Under the pieces are notes generated by a model that saw only the letters and a program-made list of their open reading frames with translations, did not search any database and had not been told where the DNA came from. 64,000 bases of DNA, taken from Bacillota bacterium (GTDB lineage Bacteria > Bacillota > Clostridia > Oscillospirales > Ruminococcaceae). The first letter of the stretch is position 1. Each line of letters opens with the position of its first letter. Below, piece by piece: positions 51,883 to 61,267 of this stretch. Location of the stretch: positions 42,338-106,337 of the forward strand of contig JAEWRN010000012.1 in assembly GCA_023460035.1 (NCBI GenBank), given 5' to 3'. Position numbers and translations under genes: made by a program.

Positions 51883-54711
51883 TCACTTTTTGGCAAGCAG
51901 CGGTTTCAGGTATTGCCCCGTATAGCTATTCGGGTTTTCGGCTACCTGTTCCGGTGTGCCCGTTGCTATGATTTTGCCGCCCTTGTTGCCGCCCTCCGGC
52001 CCAAGGTCAATCAAATAGTCACTGACCTTGATTATGTCAAGGTTATGCTCGATAATGATGACGGTATTGCCGGCATCCACCAGCTTTTGCAGCACCTTAA
52101 TCAGCTTATGTACGTCGGCGGTGTGCAGGCCGGTGGTGGGCTCGTCCAAAATATACACTGTTTTGCCGGTGCCGGTACGGGCAAGCTCCAGCGCCAGCTT
52201 GACGCGCTGTGCTTCACCGCCTGACAGCGTTGTGGCACTTTGCCCAAGACGAATGTAGCCAAGGCCCACATCAACCAGCGTTTTAATTTTGCGCTTGATG
52301 CGCGGGATATTTTCAAAAAAGCCGAGCGCTTCCTCTGCCGTCATGTCCAGCACGTCAAAGATGTTTTTATCCTTATAACGCACTTCCAGTGTTTCACGGT
52401 TGTAACGCTTGCCCTTACACACTTCGCAGGGCACATAGATATCCGGCAAAAAATGCATCTCAATTTTAATAATGCCGTCGCCCTCACACGCTTCGCAGCG
52501 GCCGCCCTTGACATTAAACGAAAAGCGGCCTGCGCTGTAACCGCGCATTTTTGCGTCCTGCGTCTGTGCAAACAGGTTGCGAATGTCGGTAAACACCCCG
52601 GTATAGGTTGCCGGGTTAGAACGCGGGGTGCGGCCAATGGGCGACTGGTCAATGCCAATCACCTTGTCAAGGTATTCCAGCCCCTCCATTTTTTTAAATT
52701 TACCCGGGCGCATTTTGGCACCGTTTAAATCTGCCGCCAGCTTTTTATAGAGAATATCGTTGACCAGGCTGGATTTGCCACTGCCGGAAACACCGGTGAC
52801 GCAGGTCATGACACCCAGTGGAAATTCGGCCGTGATGTTGTGCAGGTTATTCTGCGACGCCCCGGTGATGCGCAGCACATTGCCATTGCCCTGCCGCCGG
52901 TGCTTTGGCACCTCAATTTTCTTTTTGCCAGACAGGTATTGCCCCGTAATAGACCGGGGCTCCGCCATAATGTCCTCCACAGTGCCCGCCGCAATCAGTT
53001 CTCCGCCGTGCACCCCGGCGCCGGGGCCGATATCCACAATGTAATCCGCCGCGCGCATCGTGTCTTCATCGTGCTCGACCACAATTAGCGTATTGCCAAG
53101 GTCACGCAGGCGTTTCAGCGTACCAATCAGTTTGTCATTGTCCCGCTGGTGCAAACCGATGCTGGGTTCGTCAAGAATATAGAGTACCCCAACAAGGCTG
53201 GAACCAATTTGCGTGGCAAGGCGGATGCGCTGGCTTTCGCCGCCGGACAGGGTCTGCGCGTTGCGCGCCAACGTCAGGTATTCCAGCCCCACGCTTTGCA
53301 AAAAGCCCAAACGGTCGCCGACTTCTTTTAAAATGCGGTCGCCAATCATGTGTTCGCGCTCGGTCAGCTTTAGCTTTTTGAGGAAAGAAAGCTCTTCGTG
53401 CACCGAAAGCTTGGTGAACGCACTGATGTTGATACCGCCCACCGTAACGGCAAGTGAGGTTTCCTTTAAGCGGTCCCCGTGGCAGTCCGGGCACTCTACC
53501 CCGTTCATCACGCCGGCAATTTCCTCTTTCATCCAGTCGCTGCTGGTCTCGCGGAAACGGCGCTCCAGGTTATTGATAATGCCCTCAAAATCGGTCATAT
53601 AGCGCCCGACACCGTTTTCTGTCTCGCGGTAAAGGGTCAGCTTTTCGCCCTTGGTGCCATACAACAGGGCATCCACCGCTTCCGGCGAAAAGTCTTTGAT
53701 TTTGGTATCCAGTGTAAAGCCGTAGCGCTTGCCAAGGCCTTTGTAGTACATTTCACTGATGGAACCTGCCGCATAATACCAGCCGCTTGCCTTTACAGCC
53801 CCCTCTGCCAATGTCAGGTTTTTGTTGGGCAGCACAAGGTCTGGGTCTACTTTCATAAAGGTGCCAAGGCCGGTGCATTTTTCGCAGGCGCCAAACGGGT
53901 TGTTAAAGCTGAACATGCGCGGGGCAAGCTCTTCAATCGAAACGCCGTGCTCCGGGCAGGCATAGCTTTGCGAAAAAGTCATCGGCTCGCCGTCAATCAC
54001 ATCAATCGTAACAAGGCTGCCGGTCAGGCCCAGCGCCGTTTCAATTGAATCGGCAAGGCGGCTGCGCACCTCATCATTCATCACAAGGCGGTCCACCACA
54101 ATTTCAATGGTGTGCTTGATATTCTTTTCCAGCTTGATTTCTTCGTCCAGCTCGTACAGGTTACCGTCCACCCGTACCCGGGCAAACCCGCTGCGCGCCG
54201 CAGCTTCGAACTCTTTTACGTGGGTGCCCTTGCGGCCGCGCACCACCGGGGCAAGCACCTGAAAGCGCGTGCCCTGCGGCAGCTTTAAAATGGTGTCCAC
54301 CATCTGGTCCACCGTCTGCTGGCTGATCTCCCTGCCGCAAATGGGGCAGTGCGGGATACCGATACGCGCGTACAATAAACGCAGATAGTCGTAAATCTCT
54401 GTCACAGTGCCCACGGTGGAACGCGGGTTGCGCGAGGTGGTTTTCTGGTCGATGGAAATTGCCGGTGAAAGCCCCTCGATCGAATCGACATCCGGCTTAT
54501 CCATCTGGCCCAAAAACTGCCGGGCGTAGCTGGAAAGGCTTTCTACATACCGGCGCTGCCCGTCGGCGTAAATGGTATCAAACGCAAGGCTGGATTTACC
54601 GCTGCCCGAAAGCCCTGTCATCACAATCAGCTTGTCGCGCGGCAGCTCGACATCAATATTTTTCAGGTTATGCTCTCTGGCACCCTTGATGATAATTTTA
54701 TCTCTACTCAA
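51883..54711 (-). CDS. uvrA: Excinuclease ABC subunit A
   Basis: A 942-aa ABC ATPase of nucleotide-excision repair. Two ATPase modules: Walker A GLSGSGKSSLAFDTIY near 31 and GVSGSGKSSLVNDILY near 635, with zinc-finger motifs CPICGREIS..CPEHG/CEKCTG and CEACEGDGI...CEVCKG. LSGGESQRIRLA and LSGGEAQRVKLA are the signature sequences. It starts 1 base after uvrB. Confidence 0.97.
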   Translation of the reverse strand: MSRDKIIIKGAREHNLKNIDVELPRDKLIVMTGLSGSGKSSLAFDTIYADGQRRYVESLSSYARQFLGQMDKPDVDSIEGLSPAISIDQKTTSRNPRSTVGTVTEIYDYLRLLYARIGIPHCPICGREISQQTVDQMVDTILKLPQGTRFQVLAPVVRGRKGTHVKEFEAAARSGFARVRVDGNLYELDEEIKLEKNIKHTIEIVVDRLVMNDEVRSRLADSIETALGLTGSLVTIDVIDGEPMTFSQSYACPEHGVSIEELAPRMFSFNNPFGACEKCTGLGTFMKVDPDLVLPNKNLTLAEGAVKASGWYYAAGSISEMYYKGLGKRYGFTLDTKIKDFSPEAVDALLYGTKGEKLTLYRETENGVGRYMTDFEGIINNLERRFRETSSDWMKEEIAGVMNGVECPDCHGDRLKETSLAVTVGGINISAFTKLSVHEELSFLKKLKLTEREHMIGDRILKEVGDRLGFLQSVGLEYLTLARNAQTLSGGESQRIRLATQIGSSLVGVLYILDEPSIGLHQRDNDKLIGTLKRLRDLGNTLIVVEHDEDTMRAADYIVDIGPGAGVHGGELIAAGTVEDIMAEPRSITGQYLSGKKKIEVPKHRRQGNGNVLRITGASQNNLHNITAEFPLGVMTCVTGVSGSGKSSLVNDILYKKLAADLNGAKMRPGKFKKMEGLEYLDKVIGIDQSPIGRTPRSNPATYTGVFTDIRNLFAQTQDAKMRGYSAGRFSFNVKGGRCEACEGDGIIKIEMHFLPDIYVPCEVCKGKRYNRETLEVRYKDKNIFDVLDMTAEEALGFFENIPRIKRKIKTLVDVGLGYIRLGQSATTLSGGEAQRVKLALELARTGTGKTVYILDEPTTGLHTADVHKLIKVLQKLVDAGNTVIIIEHNLDIIKVSDYLIDLGPEGGNKGGKIIATGTPEQVAENPNSYTGQYLKPLLAKK

Positions 54712-54712
54712 C

Positions 54713-56683
54713 TTATTTGCCCTTTCTCAGCTTCTCAATGCGGTCTCGCAAGAACGCGGCCTGCTCGAATTCCAAAATTTTTGCGGCCTCTTTCATCTCG
54801 CGGGTCAGCCGGGTAATCAACTGCTCCCGTTCCGCCTTGCTCATCCGGCGGCTTTTATGCTCTTCTTCATCGTCTTTGGTCGAAATCTCTATCGAGTCGC
54901 GTATCTCTTTTTTAATCGTGGTCGGCACAATACCATGGGCTTCATTGTATGCCATTTGAATGCCGCGGCGGCGCTCGGTCTCCATCAGCGCCCGCTCCAT
55001 ACTAGGGGTCACGGTATCGGCGTACATAATCACCTTGCCATCCACATTGCGGGCAGCGCGGCCAATCGTCTGTATCAAGCTGGTTTCGCTGCGCAAAAAG
55101 CCCTCTTTATCCGCATCCAATATTGCAACCAGTGTGACTTCGGGCAAATCCAGCCCCTCGCGCAGCAGGTTAATGCCCACAATCACGTCAATTGCGCCGG
55201 TGCGCAGGTCGCGAATCAGCTCAATACGCTCAAAAGTGTCCACCTCATGGTGCATATATTTTACCTTGACACCGCGTTCCGACAAAAAGTCGGTCAAATC
55301 CTCTGCCATCTTTTTGGTCAGGGTGGTAATCAGCACACGTTCGCCTTTTTCAGTACGCAGGTTAATCTCCGACAGCAGGTCTTCAATTTGCCCTTCTACC
55401 GGTTTTACAATCACCTGCGGGTCCAGCAGGCCGGTGGGGCGTATCACCTGTTCGGCAATCTGCGCCGAATGCTCGCGCTCGTACTGGCCTGGGGTTGCAC
55501 TGACGTAGATGATTTGGTTTAGTTTTTCCTGCACCTCTTCAAAGGTCAGCGGGCGGTTGTCGTACGCCGACGGCAGCCGAAACCCAAAGTCGACAAGGTT
55601 CTGCTTGCGGGCATGGTCGCCACCATACATCGCGTGCAACTGCGGCAGCATGACGTGGCTTTCATCCACAAACAGCAAAAAGTCATCTGGGAAATAGTCC
55701 AGCAGCGTGCTGGGCACACTGCCCGCGGCACGGCGGGACAGCACACGGGAGTAGTTTTCAATGCCCTTGCAGATACCCACCTCTTGCAGCATTTCCATAT
55801 CATACATTGTGCGCTGGGCAATGCGCTGGGCCTCAATTAATTTGCCCTGCTCGGTAAACTGCTTTACCTGCCGTTCCATTTCGTTTTCAATGTCAAGAAT
55901 GGCATCGTGCATTTTTTCTTTCGGCACAATGTAATGGCTGGCAGGGAAGATTGCAACATGCTTGACCACATTGCGCCGCTCGCCGGTCAGCGGCAAAATT
56001 TCGCTGATGCGCTCGATCTCGTCGCCAAAAAACTCCACACGAATTGCAAGGTCATTCATGTAGGCAAGGTTGATCTCAACGATGTCCCCGCGCACCCTGA
56101 ATTTGTTGCGCACAAAATTGATGTCATTGCGCTCGTATTGCAGCGTAACCAAACGCGCAAGCAGCTCTTCGCGCTTCATTTTCATGCCGGGGCGCAATGA
56201 AATTACCATGCTGCGGTAATCAATGGGGTCGCCCAGCGAATAAATGCAGGAGACACTGGCGACAATGATGACATCGCGGCGCTCGGACAATGCCGCCGTT
56301 GCAGAATGGCGCAAACGGTCAATTTCTTCGTTGATGGCACTGTCCTTTTCAATATAGGTATCGGTGGACGGGATATAGGCTTCCGGCTGGTAATAGTCAT
56401 AATACGACACAAAATATTCTACCGAGTTCTCGGGGAAAAACTCACGAAATTCGGTGCACAGCTGTGCCGCGAGGGTTTTGTTATGTGCCAGCACCAGCGT
56501 GGGGCGGTTTAAGTTTGCAATGATATTGGCCATGGTAAATGTTTTGCCGCTGCCAGTCACCCCCAGCATGGTCTGCTCGCGGTAGCCTTTCAGCACCCCG
56601 TCAGTCAGTTCGGCAATTGCCTCCGGCTGGTCACCTGTAGGCTGGTATGGTGCATGTAATTTAAAAATAGATTCTTGCTCCAT
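54713..56683 (-). CDS. uvrB: Excinuclease ABC subunit B
   Basis: A 656-aa damage-verifying helicase-like protein. Walker A GVTGSGKTFTMANI near 42, beta-hairpin region YYDYYQPEAYIP near 94, DESHVMLPQ near 340, HHEVDTFERIELIRDLRTG near 475, and a C-terminal UVR motif (REMKEAAKILEFEQAAFLRDRI) that binds UvrC. The start at 56683 has AGGAA upstream; an earlier start adds 12 residues. The promoter is about 395 bases upstream, giving a long leader. Confidence 0.96.
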   Translation of the reverse strand: MEQESIFKLHAPYQPTGDQPEAIAELTDGVLKGYREQTMLGVTGSGKTFTMANIIANLNRPTLVLAHNKTLAAQLCTEFREFFPENSVEYFVSYYDYYQPEAYIPSTDTYIEKDSAINEEIDRLRHSATAALSERRDVIIVASVSCIYSLGDPIDYRSMVISLRPGMKMKREELLARLVTLQYERNDINFVRNKFRVRGDIVEINLAYMNDLAIRVEFFGDEIERISEILPLTGERRNVVKHVAIFPASHYIVPKEKMHDAILDIENEMERQVKQFTEQGKLIEAQRIAQRTMYDMEMLQEVGICKGIENYSRVLSRRAAGSVPSTLLDYFPDDFLLFVDESHVMLPQLHAMYGGDHARKQNLVDFGFRLPSAYDNRPLTFEEVQEKLNQIIYVSATPGQYEREHSAQIAEQVIRPTGLLDPQVIVKPVEGQIEDLLSEINLRTEKGERVLITTLTKKMAEDLTDFLSERGVKVKYMHHEVDTFERIELIRDLRTGAIDVIVGINLLREGLDLPEVTLVAILDADKEGFLRSETSLIQTIGRAARNVDGKVIMYADTVTPSMERALMETERRRGIQMAYNEAHGIVPTTIKKEIRDSIEISTKDDEEEHKSRRMSKAEREQLITRLTREMKEAAKILEFEQAAFLRDRIEKLRKGK

Positions 56684-57070
56684 CTTCATTTCCTTTTTGT
56701 CATAAAACAATAAACCCATACCGCAAGTGCGGCCGGGCGCTGCCTAAAGCAATTTCAATACTGTGGTTGCCCGCGCCTTTGGCTTTGCGCAGTTTTATCG
56801 CCCACGGCAGGCAATAATAGGCGCAAATTAGCCGTAAAGCAATTTTGCTTGTCACCTGTATTTTGGCTTTTGCACTGTGATTTTTTAGTGATAAGCAAAA
56901 AGTTAAGCGGTAACAAAAACAATGGGCACAGTGCGCAAAACAAGCCGTAAGGCTGTTTTACTTTACGGTCCTTTTTCAGCTTTTCATTTGCCGCTTTTGC
57001 CGCAGTGTTATGGTATTTTCCGCGTACCATAACCGTTTAGGCGCAAACCCGCAAATAACTAGGCGCACTG
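56684..57070 (-). other. Long non-coding leader of uvrBA, about 390 bases
   Basis: Between the promoter at 57078-57106 and the uvrB start there is no gene with a ribosome-binding site. A 91-codon frame at 56755-57030 has no Shine-Dalgarno and an unconvincing composition. I saw no palindrome matching a LexA box of Bacillus or Clostridium type. Confidence 0.45.
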
Positions 57071-57077
57071 TTTTTAT

Positions 57078-57106
57078 ATTATACTATTTTTGTGTCCATT
57101 TTTCAA
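57078..57106 (-). promoter_or_regulatory. Sigma-A promoter upstream of uvrBA
   Basis: TTGAAA (57101-57106) and TATAAT (57078-57083) with a 17-base spacer, close to consensus. It lies between the terminator of the met operon and uvrB. Confidence 0.7.
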
Positions 57107-57189
57107 TCTGTTTGTCTGTATCCCACATTTTTTACCAGAGAATTTAGGCCTGTCGTCACGCCCTGTTTTATGCAGTTTGCTGCATAAAA

Positions 57190-57229
57190 AATACCGGCTA
57201 CCGCTTTTATGTGCGGCAAAGCCGGTATT
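57190..57229 (-). terminator. Rho-independent terminator of the met operon
   Basis: AATACCGGCT/AGCCGGTATT with an inner CCGC/GCGG pair and a T run (TTTTTT) on the minus strand, 8 bases after the stop at 57237. Confidence 0.88.
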
Positions 57230-57236
57230 GATTAAT

Positions 57237-57740
57237 TCAAGCAAAATGCTTTTGGTACAGCATATCGAGCGGCCGGTACAGCACAAGCACGGCAAGTATG
57301 TTGCCACAGCAATGCACAACATCAAATGGGATACCCGCAACCCACCATGCAAATGCCGCCTGTGGCCCGCTGGTGATGACATAAACGGGCGTGCAAAGCA
57401 AGCCAAACAACAACCCATACCCACCGCCAATAACAGCCCAAAACAACAAAGAACGCTGTTTTTTTGAAAGCAAAAAAGCAACGAGCCAAAGTAATGCCCA
57501 GATATACAGGTATGTCACCGCCCATATGTGTGCACCGTAAAGCAAAATTTCAAGCGCCACAAAAACATATACAATCAGCAGCGATTTTTTGCCAAACCAG
57601 CGCGTATACAGTAAAAACAACAGGGTAACCAGCTCAATATTGGGCAGCGGTGCAAATGCGACCTGCACGCCAAAAATCAGCGCGGTGCAAACCGCCATTT
57701 GCACCAGTTGCCGCAACGGCCCGTGATTAATAGGTTTCAT
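57237..57740 (-). CDS. ECF transporter S component (substrate-binding membrane subunit)
   Basis: A 167-aa membrane protein with five or six membrane segments: about residues 10-30, 34-52, 55-75, 79-98, 105-128 and 135-155. The arrangement resembles ECF S components such as those for vitamins. It has no ATPase and would depend on shared EcfAAT modules elsewhere. It overlaps the DUF4430 gene upstream (14 bases) and is the last gene of the metF-metH transcript, pointing to a corrinoid or another cofactor needed for methionine synthesis. The start is uncertain: 57740 is taken, and 57752 or 57764 are alternatives. Confidence 0.7.
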   Translation of the reverse strand: MKPINHGPLRQLVQMAVCTALIFGVQVAFAPLPNIELVTLLFLLYTRWFGKKSLLIVYVFVALEILLYGAHIWAVTYLYIWALLWLVAFLLSKKQRSLLFWAVIGGGYGLLFGLLCTPVYVITSGPQAAFAWWVAGIPFDVVHCCGNILAVLVLYRPLDMLYQKHFA

Positions 57741-58131
57741 ACACAAACGCATAGGTGTCGCCATCCGTTACCGGCTGGCTGTCCACCCCATAATTGCCGT
57801 ATTCCCCATTGACATAAAGCGCCCAATAGGCATTGCCGTCATTAAAATTAGCTTCTACCCCATTGATTGCATACACGGTGTACCCATATTGCGTGTCTTC
57901 TCCATCCAACGTCAGCACTGTTTCGGCCGCTTCTTTTAAATATTCTGCATCGGTTTTCAGCTCATAGTTTTGCTGGGTTTTATCCTCATAGGTCACCGTA
58001 ATGACAATGCTTTTGCTGCCGGTCGTCGATTTTTCCGCATAGCGCCACCAAATGCCTAAAAACAACACTGCCAGCAGCGCCATGGCCCCCAAGGCCAGCC
58101 ACAAACGGTTTTTTTGTATCCTCTGTTTCAC
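57727..58131 (-). CDS. DUF4430 domain protein, membrane-anchored
   Basis: A 134-aa protein with an N-terminal membrane segment (about residues 10-28) and an external domain. The DUF4430 signature is WALYVNGEYGNYGVDSQPVTDGDTYAFVYE at the C-terminus. This domain resembles the C-terminal region of transcobalamin and is found near corrinoid uptake genes. It lies 22 bases after metH and overlaps the ECF S component by 14 bases, so the two probably form one uptake module. The ligand is inferred, not proven. Confidence 0.75.
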   Translation of the reverse strand: MKQRIQKNRLWLALGAMALLAVLFLGIWWRYAEKSTTGSKSIVITVTYEDKTQQNYELKTDAEYLKEAAETVLTLDGEDTQYGYTVYAINGVEANFNDGNAYWALYVNGEYGNYGVDSQPVTDGDTYAFVYETY

Positions 58132-58153
58132 TTTCGCTACCCCTTTAGTTTAT

Positions 58154-60562
58154 TCAGTTTTCGCCCACAGAAAAAACTTGTTCTGCGTAACGCACACTTT
58201 CCATCGCGTTTTTACCGTAAAAATCGGCGCCGATCATGTCCGCATATTCCTGCGTCAATACCGCCCCGCCCACCATCACAAGGCAGCCCGGCTTTTCTTT
58301 GCGCAGCAGCTGAATTGTTTTTTCCATCGCGGGGACCGTGGTTGTCATCAGTGCGCTGAGGCCCACCAGCTTGACATCTTGCTCTACTGCAGCCTTTACA
58401 ATCGCTTCCGGTGGCACGTCACGGCCAAGGTCAATTACCTTATAACCATAGTTTTCAAGCAACGCCTTGACAATGTTTTTGCCAATATCGTGAATATCCC
58501 CTTTTACCGTCGCTAGAATAACGGCAGGGCCCACTTCATCTGTTGCAGGCATTTTGTGCCTTGCCTGCTCAAATGCGGCTTTTGCCGCTTCTGCACTCAT
58601 TAAAAGCTGCGGTAAAAAAACTGTTTTTGCCTCAAACCCTCGGCCCACCACGTCCAGCGCCGGTACAATTTGCTGGTTGATTACATCCAGCGGCAATTGT
58701 GTTTTTAGCTCTTGCGCCGCAAGCTGCGCTGCCTGCTGGGTAAGCCCGCGAATAATAGCCCCTTGCAACCCGTCTGCTTGCACCGTGGCCGTGGCCTGCG
58801 CGGCAGTGCTTGTTTGTGTGGCAGTAATCCCCTGCGCAAATGCAATGTACTGCCCGCAGTTTTCATCTAACCCGGCCAGTGCCATATAGCTGTGGTACGC
58901 TTTTTGCATTTCATCTGCATAGGGGTTCATAATTGCTGCGTCTAAACCGCGCATTAAGGCCATTGTAAAAAATGTGGCAGTAATAAAATCGCGGTTAGGC
59001 AGCCCAAAAGAAATATTGGACACCCCTAAAGAGCACTTTGCCCCCTGTTGTTTGATCAGCGGGATTGTGTCCAGCGTCACCTGCGCTGCGTGATTGTCGG
59101 AAGAAATAGTCATGGCAAGCGGGTCAAAAATCAGGTCATTGACCCCGATGCCATACTGTGCGGCGCGGCGCATAATGCGCTGTGCAATGGCAAGACGCCC
59201 CTGCGCCGAATCCGGGATACCGCTTTCATCCAGCGTCAGGCACACTACGACCCCGCCGTATTTTTGCACCAGCGGGAAAACAGCATCCATACTTTCAGCG
59301 CTGCCGTTGACCGAATTAATCATGGGTTTGCCGTTATAAATGCGCATAGCTGCCGCCATAGCGGCGGTATTAGAGGTATCCAGTTGCAGCGGCAAATCAC
59401 AGACGCTTTGCAGCTCGTACACACAGCTTACCAGCATCTCCTGTTCGTCAATTTCCGGCAGGCCCACATTGACATCTAACAGGTGCACGCCTTTTTCCTG
59501 CTGGCTGACCCCCTCATTTAAAATGTACGCAATATCGTGCTGACGCAATGCCTCTTTAAACCGCTTTTTGCCGGTGGGGTTAATGCGCTCGCCAATCAGC
59601 ACTGGGGCGCCGCCAAATGTCACCGCATGGGTGTAAGAGCTGATGACCGTGCGTTTTTTAGGCGTTGCCGGTTGTGGCACCACCCCTGCCGTTGCCTGCA
59701 CCAATGCTGCAATGTAGGCAGGGGTAGTACCGCAGCAACCACCGACCACTGCGCCGCCCTGCAGCGCAATGCTGCGCATTGTGGCGGCGAACTGACCCGC
59801 ATCCACATCATACACAGTATTGCCGTTTTCAGCGCGTGGCAGACCCGCATTTGGCTTTACCAGAATAGGCACCGATGACGCAGCGACAAAACGCGGCAGC
59901 AAATCCAGCATGCGGTCTGGCCCAAGCGAGCAGTTAATGCCAATCACGTCGGCCCCAAGGCCCTCCAACATCGCAACCATAGCCTCGGGGTTTGCGCCGC
60001 TCATCAGCTTGCCGCCCTCATCGTATACATTGCTGACAAAGAGAGGTAGATTGCAATTTTCTTTTACGGCAAGCACCGCCGCTTTGGTTTCGTAGCAGTC
60101 GTTCATCGTCTCTACCAGCACAAGGTCGGCGCCGGCGGCAGCACCGGCCCGCACAACTTCTGCAAACAGCTCTACCGCTGTTTCAAACTTCACATCACCA
60201 AGCGGCGCCAGCAGCTTGCCCAGCGGGCCAATGTCCAGCGCAACAAAACGCTGGGCTTGCCCGCCTTGCGCTTGCTGCGCCGCCTGCTTTGCACAGTTTA
60301 CAGCGGCAGTGACCACCTGCTGCACGGAAAAGCGACCGTCTTTGCCATCAAATTTCAGCCGGTTCGCCCCAAAAGTGTTGGTGCAGACAATATGGCTGCC
60401 TGCCTCGTAATAAGCGCGGTGCAGGGCAACAATTTCTTGCGGCTTTGTAAGGTTCCATGTTTCCGGCAATTCGCCCGGTTGCAGGCCGCGGGCCTGCAAT
60501 GACGTGCCAGTACCACCGTCAAGGTACAACAGCCCTTGTTTTAGTAATGCCTGAATATCCAA
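58154..60562 (-). CDS. metH: Methionine synthase (cobalamin-dependent), without activation domain
   Basis: An 802-aa enzyme moving the methyl group from methyltetrahydrofolate to homocysteine through cobalamin. Domain order: homocysteine S-methyltransferase (1-290; zinc Cys in GINCS near 208 and GGCCGTTP near 275), pterin-binding domain (about 315-570, GERINPTGKKRFKE), helical cap (about 600-670), and the B12-binding Rossmann domain with DIHDIGKNIVKALLENYGY near 705. E. coli MetH has a fourth, C-terminal activation domain; it is absent here and encoded separately just upstream. Confidence 0.94.
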   Translation of the reverse strand: MDIQALLKQGLLYLDGGTGTSLQARGLQPGELPETWNLTKPQEIVALHRAYYEAGSHIVCTNTFGANRLKFDGKDGRFSVQQVVTAAVNCAKQAAQQAQGGQAQRFVALDIGPLGKLLAPLGDVKFETAVELFAEVVRAGAAAGADLVLVETMNDCYETKAAVLAVKENCNLPLFVSNVYDEGGKLMSGANPEAMVAMLEGLGADVIGINCSLGPDRMLDLLPRFVAASSVPILVKPNAGLPRAENGNTVYDVDAGQFAATMRSIALQGGAVVGGCCGTTPAYIAALVQATAGVVPQPATPKKRTVISSYTHAVTFGGAPVLIGERINPTGKKRFKEALRQHDIAYILNEGVSQQEKGVHLLDVNVGLPEIDEQEMLVSCVYELQSVCDLPLQLDTSNTAAMAAAMRIYNGKPMINSVNGSAESMDAVFPLVQKYGGVVVCLTLDESGIPDSAQGRLAIAQRIMRRAAQYGIGVNDLIFDPLAMTISSDNHAAQVTLDTIPLIKQQGAKCSLGVSNISFGLPNRDFITATFFTMALMRGLDAAIMNPYADEMQKAYHSYMALAGLDENCGQYIAFAQGITATQTSTAAQATATVQADGLQGAIIRGLTQQAAQLAAQELKTQLPLDVINQQIVPALDVVGRGFEAKTVFLPQLLMSAEAAKAAFEQARHKMPATDEVGPAVILATVKGDIHDIGKNIVKALLENYGYKVIDLGRDVPPEAIVKAAVEQDVKLVGLSALMTTTVPAMEKTIQLLRKEKPGCLVMVGGAVLTQEYADMIGADFYGKNAMESVRYAEQVFSVGEN

Positions 60563-60577
60563 AGTTATCCTCCTTAA

Positions 60578-61267
60578 TTAAAGGCGAAAAGCACAGTCGG
60601 CTTTAGCACACGCGCTACAGTCTGTGCGGCGCTCGGTACAGCCCACACGCCCTACCCCCACAATAGCGGAAACCGATTTTTGCGGGATCATCAGCAAAGA
60701 ATCCGTTAAGGCAACACCAATATTTTTTTGCGCGCCCAGTGCCCCCAGCAGTGGCGTTTGCAAAGCCAGCGGCAAATCACCATAGCCGGGGCTGAACCGG
60801 GGTCGCAGGTATTGGCCCTCAAATTCTGCCGCCCACTGCTGCCCCAACAAATCACAAAACTGCTCTATTGCGGCCGTGCCAACGGCATCCAGTACCAGGG
60901 CCTTTACGGGGGAAGCTACCGCCGCGCGTTTGCGCTGCAGTTCGCACGCCATCCCTGTTGTCGCAACAAAAACAATGGCCTGCAGGCACCCTGCAAGGTT
61001 TTTGGCAAGGCCCTTGCCCGGTGCAAAAAAAGCGCCAAGGTCCAGCCCTCCCTCTTGTATTTTTACGGGTAACAGCCGGCAACAGGCTTTAAATTGCACA
61101 GTCTGCAAAAACTCGCCAAGACACCCCTGAATCATACCCTCTATGGTTTCATCCGGCTGTGCGCGGGCCAACCCAAGATACCTGCGGATACTTTGCAGTG
61201 GGACATCTATCTGCTGAGGTTTGTATTCGATAATTTGTACCGGCCCGTTCAGCTCCATCTTTGTCAT
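60578..61267 (-). CDS. Stand-alone MetH activation-domain protein
   Basis: A 229-aa protein resembling the C-terminal reactivation domain of MetH (RPRFSPGYGDLPL near 157, SLLMIPQKSVSAIVG near 190), with a Cys-rich tail (CTERRTDCSACAKADCAFRL). In MetH this part binds S-adenosylmethionine and helps reductive methylation of oxidised cobalamin. Here it is a separate protein between metF (4-base overlap) and metH (15 bases), so it should act in trans on MetH. The terminal Cys residues may ligate a cluster, not usual for the E. coli enzyme. Confidence 0.88.
   Translation of the reverse strand: MTKMELNGPVQIIEYKPQQIDVPLQSIRRYLGLARAQPDETIEGMIQGCLGEFLQTVQFKACCRLLPVKIQEGGLDLGAFFAPGKGLAKNLAGCLQAIVFVATTGMACELQRKRAAVASPVKALVLDAVGTAAIEQFCDLLGQQWAAEFEGQYLRPRFSPGYGDLPLALQTPLLGALGAQKNIGVALTDSLLMIPQKSVSAIVGVGRVGCTERRTDCSACAKADCAFRL

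Noticed and set aside
56755..57030. A 91-codon frame in the uvrB leader with a hydrophobic stretch
   Set aside because: No ribosome-binding site, no family signature, and the remaining residues are a random-like mix of basic and polar residues.
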